This document shows, in pieces, positions 5,951 to 7,063 of a stretch of DNA of 7,063 bases. Under the pieces are notes generated by a model. The model did not search any database, was not told the DNA's origin, and worked only from the letters and a program-made list of their open reading frames with translations. The translations under genes and the position numbers were made by a program. The stretch is from Thermodesulfovibrionales bacterium (GTDB lineage: Bacteria; Nitrospirota; Thermodesulfovibrionia; Thermodesulfovibrionales; SM23-35): positions 1 to 7,063 of the forward strand of contig JAKLQR010000281.1 in NCBI GenBank assembly GCA_022013235.1, read 5' to 3'. The stretch's first letter is position 1. Every line of letters starts with the position of its first letter.

Positions 5951-5979
5951 AGTATATAAAACAAAGGGGCAATTGACAA
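5951..5979 (-). promoter_or_regulatory. Sigma-70-type promoter of the cupin gene
   Basis: On the minus strand TTGTCA (5979-5974) is followed by 17 bases and TATACT (5956-5951). Each hexamer matches the consensus at five of six positions. The predicted start near 5944 gives a leader of about 29 bases containing the ribosome site. Transcription may continue into dppBC, because no terminator is visible in the 102-bp gap. Confidence 0.7.
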
Positions 5980-6027
5980 TGAATAATGTCCTGATTAAAT
6001 GCCTGTCCTGTTCGTAAATACCACTAT

Positions 6028-6166
6028 AAGGGCCTATCCACAAAGTTGTGTTTTTGTCATCCTCCGGCTTGACCGGGGGATCCATAACCCCTTGAAAAGA
6101 CTGGATTCCCCGATCGAGTCGGGGAATGACGAACTCTTCAAGATATATATTTATGGACAGACTCTT
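6028..6166. repeat. Palindromic repeat element 2 (about 139 bp, MITE-like)
   Basis: The 17-bp ends (6028-6044 and 6150-6166, inverted) match at 13 of 17 positions. The right end contains TTTATGGACAGA. Inside are two inverted copies of a 28-bp unit, at 6056-6083 (plus) and 6103-6130 (minus), matching at 22 of 28 positions. Each unit starts GTCAT, ends ATCC, and folds into a 7-bp stem with a 5-base loop. The stems differ mostly by paired changes that keep the base pairing. The unit resembles the widespread GTCATTCCCG-type environmental repeats. The element has no coding capacity; the open frame across it is spurious. Its right end is about 50 bp upstream of recD2 and contains TGGACA (6154-6159), which might act as a weak -35. 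Confidence 0.75.
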
Positions 6167-6214
6167 CAGGGCATATACGATACAATATTACTCAGGGAAA
6201 GAGAAGCGATTGCC

Positions 6215-7063
6215 ATGTTCAAAGAAATCAGGGCACAGATAGAGAGAATTACCTACTACAACGAAGAGAACGGCTATACCGTTGCCAAAGCAAAGGTTGG
6301 AGGAAGGCATGGCCTCGTTAACCGTAGTCGGCAATCTCCTCTCCGTAAGTGCAGGCGAAGAACTAAAACTGAAAGGGGAATGGCACAACCACCCTAAATT
6401 CGGTGAACAGTTTAAGATTGAATCTTATGAATCAGTAGTCCCTGCCACAGTCAAAGGGATTGAGAAATATCTCGGATCAGGACTTATCAAAGGCATCGGT
6501 CCGGTCATGGCAAAGAGGCTTGTCTCCAAATTCGGACTGGAGACACTCACTGTTATCGAAACCGACATTAAGAAGCTGCATGAAGTGGAAGGCATCGGGG
6601 ACAAAAGAATTGGGATGATACGGGAGGCATGGGACGACCAGAAGGAGATACGGGAAGTCATGCTGTTCCTTCAGGACAAAGGTGTCAGTCCAACCTATGG
6701 AGCCAAGATATTTAAGCAGTATGGGAACAGATCAATCAGTGTTGTGCAGGAAAACCCCTACAGGCTTGCAACGGATATATTCGGGATAGGTTTTCTCACA
6801 GCCGACAAAATCGCAGAAAAACTCGGTATCGCGAAAGAATCACAGATAAGGGCCGAGGCAGGAATTCTTTATGTCCTTCACCAGTTAGCCGATGAGGGGC
6901 ATGTCTATTACCCCTATGAGCAGCTGAGAGAAGAATGCAAAAAGATTCTCGGTGTAGAAAACGATACCCTCATGAAAGCATTCGGACAGATTGCCTCAGA
7001 CGGGAAGATACTCATTGAGGCCCACATTCAAGGTCGAAGTGCAACAAAAGCAGAAGCGACCTC
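6215..7063 (+). CDS. recD2: RecD2-type ATP-dependent DNA helicase, N-terminal part, frameshifted and cut by window edge
   Basis: The ATG at 6215 opens MFKEIRAQIERITYYNEENG, continuing to VGGRHGLV, the N-terminal beta-domain of RecD2 helicases. The match then jumps one base to the frame that includes 6309, giving TVVGNLLSVSAGEELKLKGE and then HPKFGEQF, and runs open to the window end. The downstream part shows two helix-hairpin-helix motifs (GLIKGIGPVMAKRLV and LHEVEGIGDKRIGMI) and the segment ENPYRL-DIFGIGFLTADKIA typical of RecD2. The Walker A and helicase motifs lie beyond the edge. RecD2 is a 5'-3' DNA helicase used in repair and replication. Without the shift, the first frame stops at 6395-6397. 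An alternative start is the ATG at 6309, preceded by GGAGG at five bases, which would lack the first beta-strands. The ribosome site at 6215 is weak. The family call is firm; whether the gene is intact is not. Confidence 0.82.
6317..6323 (+). other. Likely one-base insertion (frameshift site) in recD2
   Basis: At GTTAACC (6317-6323) removing one A restores the reading GGRHGLV-TVVGNLL, which fits the RecD2 family pattern across the join. Upstream and downstream both match the family, so the indel is placed here with fair precision. It may be a sequencing or assembly error or a real mutation. Confidence 0.65.

Noticed and set aside
5999..6397. Plus-strand open frame of 132 codons
   Set aside because: Its first 70 or so codons are the translation of repeat element 2, of the kind often mispredicted from such repeats. 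Only the part from 6215 is real recD2 coding sequence.

Overview
The window reads like a chromosomal segment of a Gram-negative-type bacterium. The protein styles are a two-PDZ periplasmic HtrA protease, a DksA/TraR protein with a lysine-rich tail, DppB/DppC permeases and a RecD2-type helicase. Together with many environmental-type palindromic repeats they suggest Nitrospirota or a deltaproteobacterial lineage. That placement is inferred from general resemblance and no marker gene is present to settle it.

Layout, left to right. Bases 1-388 (minus) hold a VapC-like PIN-domain gene cut at the window edge. It has a near-consensus promoter placed so close to the ATG that the mRNA should be leaderless. 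Bases 389-666 are intergenic and contain that promoter, a tandem 10-bp repeat and a doubtful 28-codon ORF. Bases 667-2130 (minus) are htrA. Bases 2131-2332 carry the htrA promoter and a repeat element of about 140 bp. Bases 2333-3103 (minus) encode an uncharacterised alpha-helical repeat protein built from two similar halves. It is divergent from dksA (3201-3749, plus). dksA converges on the dppB-dppC permease pair (5492-3773, minus; the two genes overlap by 17 bp). Upstream of dppB, on the same strand, is a small cupin gene (5915-5595) with its own good promoter. Bases 5980-6214 are intergenic and contain a second repeat element of about 140 bp. From 6215 to the window end (plus) runs the N-terminal part of a recD2 helicase gene, interrupted by what looks like a one-base insertion near 6320.

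No single pathway links the genes. Envelope protein quality control (HtrA), transcriptional stress control (DksA), peptide uptake (DppBC, with no binding protein or ATPase genes alongside) and DNA repair (RecD2) sit next to each other as ordinary housekeeping neighbours. The least ordinary parts are the two repeat elements. They share similar outer ends, size and inverted two-unit architecture, yet have unrelated interior units. Other points of note are the leaderless vapC with its upstream tandem repeat, the duplicated helical-repeat protein, and the recD2 frameshift. No stretch longer than about 300 bases lacks a gene. No tRNA, rRNA, CRISPR array or transposase gene was seen.
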